From contig NZ_CAIT01000003.1 in NCBI RefSeq assembly GCF_000296815.2, forward strand, positions 34,671-98,670: a stretch of 64,000 bases of DNA, read 5' to 3'. The notes beneath the pieces are model-generated. The model was not told the DNA's origin and did no database searches. It saw only the letters and a list, made by a program, of their open reading frames with translations. Every line of letters starts with the position of its first letter. Within the stretch, counting starts at the first letter, position 1. Source of the stretch: Fibrisoma limi BUZ 3 (lineage in GTDB: Bacteria > Bacteroidota > Bacteroidia > Cytophagales > Spirosomataceae). Shown piece after piece: positions 61,349 to 64,000 of the stretch. The position numbers and the translations under genes are program-made.

Positions 61349-64000
61349 ATGCGTTTAGTCTCATTTCTGTTTATTGGCTGTGTGGTATGGCTAACCGGTT
61401 GCGGTCAGCGATCAGCCCGGTTTGAGCTGTTAAGTCCCAGTCGGACCGGCGTCGATTTTACTAATACCATCACCGAAACGGATTCCTTCAACGTACTGGA
61501 GTTCGAGTACATCTACAATGGGGGGGGCGTTGGAGTCGGCGATTTCAATGGGGATGGTCTGACCGATGTATTTTTTGCCGGTAACCAGGTGTCGAGTCGG
61601 ATGTACCTGAACAAAACCGCTCCCGGCCAGGCGGATTTCCAGTTTCAAGACGTGACCGAAGCGGCTGGGGTTGGTACGAAGGTCTGGTGTTCGGGGGTAG
61701 CCGTGGTGGATATTAATCAGGACGGGCGGCTGGACGTATTCGTATCGACCCTGCATCCCGACAAGCGCAGGTCCGTTCCTAAACTGCTCTTTGTGAACCA
61801 GGGTAACGACGCCAACGGTGTGCCGCGGTTCGTTGAATCAGCCCGGCAGGTGGGACTGGCCGATTCGAGCTTCGGTACGCAGGCCGCTTTCTTTGACTAC
61901 GACCGCGATGGCGACCTGGACGTGTATCTGCTGACCAATGCCCTCGAAGAATACAATCGTAACACCGTAACTGGACCCCGTAACAACGGTAGTGCCCGCA
62001 GCGTAGATAAACTGTATCGGAATGATGGCGGTGGGCAAGGGGCGGTGGACAAGGGGCTTGGGGCCGGCAGGAATGATCGAATAAACCCTCCGTCCCCTGC
62101 CCCCCGCTCCCTGCCTCATTTCACCGACGTATCGCAGGAAGCGGGGATCATCCACGAAGGGTGGGGGCTGGGCGTGATCGTCAACGATGTGAACCAGGAT
62201 GGCTGGCCGGACATCTACGTAGCCAACGATTTCCAGTCGAACGATGTGCTGTACATCAACGATCAGCACGGTCACTTCGTCAATCAGATTACCGATGCCC
62301 TCAAGCACCAGAGCCACAACAGCATGGGCGTCGACATGGCTGATATCAACAACGATGGCCTGAACGAAATCACAGTGGTTGATATGATGCCGGACGATAA
62401 CCTGCGGCAGAAAACCATGTTCGGAACGATACCGTACGACAAGTTTCAGATGGCCCAGCGCCTGGGTTACCAGCCTCAGTACGTCAGGAATGTGTTGCAA
62501 TTAAATCGCGGCTTTGAGCCGGGGGGCAAAGGGCAAGGGGCAAGGGGCGTGGGGCAAAGCGTACAGCACTCCCCCCAGCCCCCAGCTCCCAGCCCCACAC
62601 CCTTATTCAGCGACATCGGGTACATGGCGGGTATTTATGCGACCGACTGGAGCTGGAGTCCGCTGCTGGCCGACTTTGACAACGACGGCTTCCGGGATCT
62701 GCTCATCACCAATGGGTACCGGCGCGACGTAACGGATCTCGACTTTTCGACGTACAACCGTGAGGCTAACCAGTTTGGCTCTGACGAGGACCGGCATCGA
62801 CGCATTCTCGAAAGCCTGAAAACGCTGGAAGGGGTACATAAACCTAACTTCATGTACCGAAATAACGGGAAGGGACAGGACGCAGGAAGTACGGGGCTAT
62901 CCTTTAGCAACGTAGCGGAAGAATGGGGGCTGGACCAACCCTCGTATACGAACGGCACGGCCTACGCCGACTTCGACAACGACGGTGATCTGGACCTGGT
63001 CATGAACAATGTCAACGACGCGGCCTTCATTTACCGGAACAACACGATACAGGGGCAGGTCGCGGCCGACAATGCGTTTCTGCGGCTTCGGCTGAAAGGG
63101 GATACCGGAAACCTCAGCGGGCTGGGAGCAACCGTTTGTATTCATTACCAGGGACAGATGCAGTACGCCGAGCAGGTAGTGCAGCGGGGGTATCAGTCAA
63201 CGGTTGAGTCCTTGATGCACTTTGGATTAGGTGGAGTAAAGCAGATTGATTCTCTCAAAATACGCTGGCCCGATGGTCGGGGGCAGTTGCTGACCAACGT
63301 AGCCGTGAATCAGGTCCTGACGCTCAATCAGGCGCAGGCCAGACCGCAGGAGGCTTCGTTCATGCTTCAGCAGAACCCGACGTCACAACCGCTATTTCGG
63401 GAGGTGTCAGCGGCCGTTGGTCTTACGTTCCGCCATGAGGAGACCGATTTTGTGGATTACAAAATGCAGCAAATGCTGTTGCCGCATAAACACTCGCAGA
63501 TTGGTCCGGGCCTGGCCGTCGGCGACGTTAACGGCGATGGGCTCGACGACGTCTATATTGCCGGGGCTGCCCAGCAATCCGGAGTATTATTCGTGCAGCA
63601 GTCTGGCGGTACGTTCCGGCGTATGACCATGCCGACAAAGGACGAAGAGGAAACCGGTGTCCTGTTCTTCGATGCCGATAACGATGGCGACCAGGATTTG
63701 TACACGGTTCGGGGGAGTACCGAGTTCGGTAAAAACCAGGCGAAATTTCAGGATCAACTTTACCTGAACGACGGTAAAGGGCATTTAACACCCGCGGTCA
63801 ATGCCTTGCCGCCGACAACGGCCAGTGGTTCCTGCATAACAGCCGGGGATTTCGACAAGGACGGCGATCTGGATTTGTTCATCGGTGGGCGGGTGGTGCC
63901 GCAGGAGTACCCGAAGCCAGCCCGAAGTTATCTATTGCGCAACGATAGTGAATTAACCTCACCCCGCCCTAACGGGCACCCCTCTCCTTCAAAAGGAGAG
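61349..64000 (+). CDS. FG-GAP/VCBS and ASPIC-UnbV lipoprotein, 3' partial, repeat-invaded
   Basis: The frame stays open for all 884 codons from the ATG at 61349 to the window end, so the gene is incomplete here. Lipobox VVWLTGCG. Many FG-GAP/VCBS repeats with calcium-loop pattern (DFNGDGLTDVFFAG, DINQDGRLDVFVS, DYDRDGDLDVYLL, DFDNDGFRDLLIT, DFDNDGDLDLVMN, DVNGDGLDDVYIAG, DKDGDLDLFIGG). An ASPIC/UnbV domain sits near residues 570-655 (FLRLRLKGDTGNLSGLGATV, IRWPDGR). Such surface proteins often follow SusCD genes. Three or four low-complexity insertions interrupt it in frame at loops after RND/RNN-G. Confidence 0.9.
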   Translation, partial: MRLVSFLFIGCVVWLTGCGQRSARFELLSPSRTGVDFTNTITETDSFNVLEFEYIYNGGGVGVGDFNGDGLTDVFFAGNQVSSRMYLNKTAPGQADFQFQDVTEAAGVGTKVWCSGVAVVDINQDGRLDVFVSTLHPDKRRSVPKLLFVNQGNDANGVPRFVESARQVGLADSSFGTQAAFFDYDRDGDLDVYLLTNALEEYNRNTVTGPRNNGSARSVDKLYRNDGGGQGAVDKGLGAGRNDRINPPSPAPRSLPHFTDVSQEAGIIHEGWGLGVIVNDVNQDGWPDIYVANDFQSNDVLYINDQHGHFVNQITDALKHQSHNSMGVDMADINNDGLNEITVVDMMPDDNLRQKTMFGTIPYDKFQMAQRLGYQPQYVRNVLQLNRGFEPGGKGQGARGVGQSVQHSPQPPAPSPTPLFSDIGYMAGIYATDWSWSPLLADFDNDGFRDLLITNGYRRDVTDLDFSTYNREANQFGSDEDRHRRILESLKTLEGVHKPNFMYRNNGKGQDAGSTGLSFSNVAEEWGLDQPSYTNGTAYADFDNDGDLDLVMNNVNDAAFIYRNNTIQGQVAADNAFLRLRLKGDTGNLSGLGATVCIHYQGQMQYAEQVVQRGYQSTVESLMHFGLGGVKQIDSLKIRWPDGRGQLLTNVAVNQVLTLNQAQARPQEASFMLQQNPTSQPLFREVSAAVGLTFRHEETDFVDYKMQQMLLPHKHSQIGPGLAVGDVNGDGLDDVYIAGAAQQSGVLFVQQSGGTFRRMTMPTKDEEETGVLFFDADNDGDQDLYTVRGSTEFGKNQAKFQDQLYLNDGKGHLTPAVNALPPTTASGSCITAGDFDKDGDLDLFIGGRVVPQEYPKPARSYLLRNDSELTSPRPNGHPSPSKGE
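62030..62115. repeat. In-frame low-complexity insertion 1 in the FG-GAP gene
   Basis: A G-rich half with GGGCAAGGGGC words followed by a C-rich half (CCCTCCGTCCCCTGCCCCCC), roughly self-complementary. It encodes Gly/Asp/Lys- then Pro/Ser-rich residues (VDKGLGAGRNDRINPPSPAP) between LYRNDG and HFTDVS, where this family normally has one or two residues. Confidence 0.7.
62516..62604. repeat. In-frame low-complexity insertion 2 in the FG-GAP gene
   Basis: GGGGCAAGGGGC words (about 62521-62556) followed by CCCCCCAGCCCCCAGCTCCC words, roughly self-complementary. It encodes PGGKGQGARGVGQ then PQPPAPSPTP between QLNRGF and LFSDIGYM. Confidence 0.7.
63954..64000. repeat. In-frame insertion 3 in the FG-GAP gene, cut by the window end
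   Basis: A CCTCACCCCGCCC half followed by a CTCTCCTTC-AAAA-GGAGAG palindrome, read as SPRPNGHPSPSKGE after LLRND. It resembles a widespread dispersed CTCTCC/GGAGAG bacterial repeat. Its right end lies outside the window. Confidence 0.65.

Noticed and set aside
1..64000. CRISPR array, tRNA or rRNA genes
   Set aside because: No regular direct-repeat array with spacers and no tRNA- or rRNA-like sequence was recognised by eye; a tRNA scan would be needed to exclude tRNAs fully.

Overview
The window looks like a chromosome segment of a cultivable Bacteroidota bacterium of the Cytophagales, most like Spirosoma or a close relative. The evidence is two SusC/SusD pairs, an ECF sigma/FecR/SusC/SusD operon, a PorP/SprF-type outer-membrane protein, many beta-barrel proteins with Bacteroidota-style signal peptides, -7 promoter words of the form TAnnTTTG, and fairly high G+C with AT-poor codons. 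No rRNA, tRNA or CRISPR array was recognised.

Layout. 0-7 kb: end of a PorP/SprF-like protein, a BCS1-like AAA ATPase, two thioredoxin-fold secreted proteins (one apparently split by a frameshift), an iron-permease-family membrane protein, an ABC exporter, and a YefM/YoeB toxin-antitoxin pair. 7-17.5 kb: beta-carbonic anhydrase, two exported sugar-type enzymes (isomerase/epimerase-like and Gfo/Idh/MocA-like), a NIPSNAP protein, a HAD phosphatase/mutase, an alpha-E protein, a beta-barrel protein, glycogen branching enzyme (glgB), and a CvfB-like S1 protein. 17.5-23.2 kb: a scarred, partly AT-rich patch. It holds two paralogous small membrane-anchored proteins, a SUKH-like protein, a 426-bp cassette between 65-bp inverted repeats, and 3'-end remnants of an M24 peptidase and of cvfB. 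A complete IS3-family element has inserted into the cvfB remnant, and the intact M24 peptidase closes the patch. 23.2-29.6 kb: SDR, maltokinase and GlgE (maltose-1-phosphate route to alpha-glucan, which works with glgB), and an aldehyde dehydrogenase. 29.6-31.8 kb: an AT-richer ATPase + HNH pair resembling the Septu (PtuA/PtuB) anti-phage system.

31.8-40.7 kb: a membrane-anchored regulator-like protein divergent from a SusC-SusD-unknown exported protein operon. 40.8-48.3 kb: two copies of a beta-barrel + vanadium-haloperoxidase/PAP2-like module; the second copy has lost two active-site histidines. 48.5-54.2 kb: moaA, a signal-less NMT1/THI5-like binding protein, and a PepSY membrane protein divergent from a TonB receptor, with candidate iron-regulator boxes between them. 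54.3-61.3 kb: ECF sigma, FecR, STN-containing SusC and SusD, which form a ligand-sensing transport operon. 61.3 kb to the end: a large lipoprotein of the FG-GAP/ASPIC-UnbV class whose reading frame has been colonised by several low-complexity repeats.

The least explained features are the inverted-repeat cassette at 18.7-19.1 kb, the in-frame repeat insertions after 62.0 kb, the haloperoxidase-like modules, and a set of long word-like quasi-palindromes at gene ends. All family calls are by reading motifs; no database search was possible.
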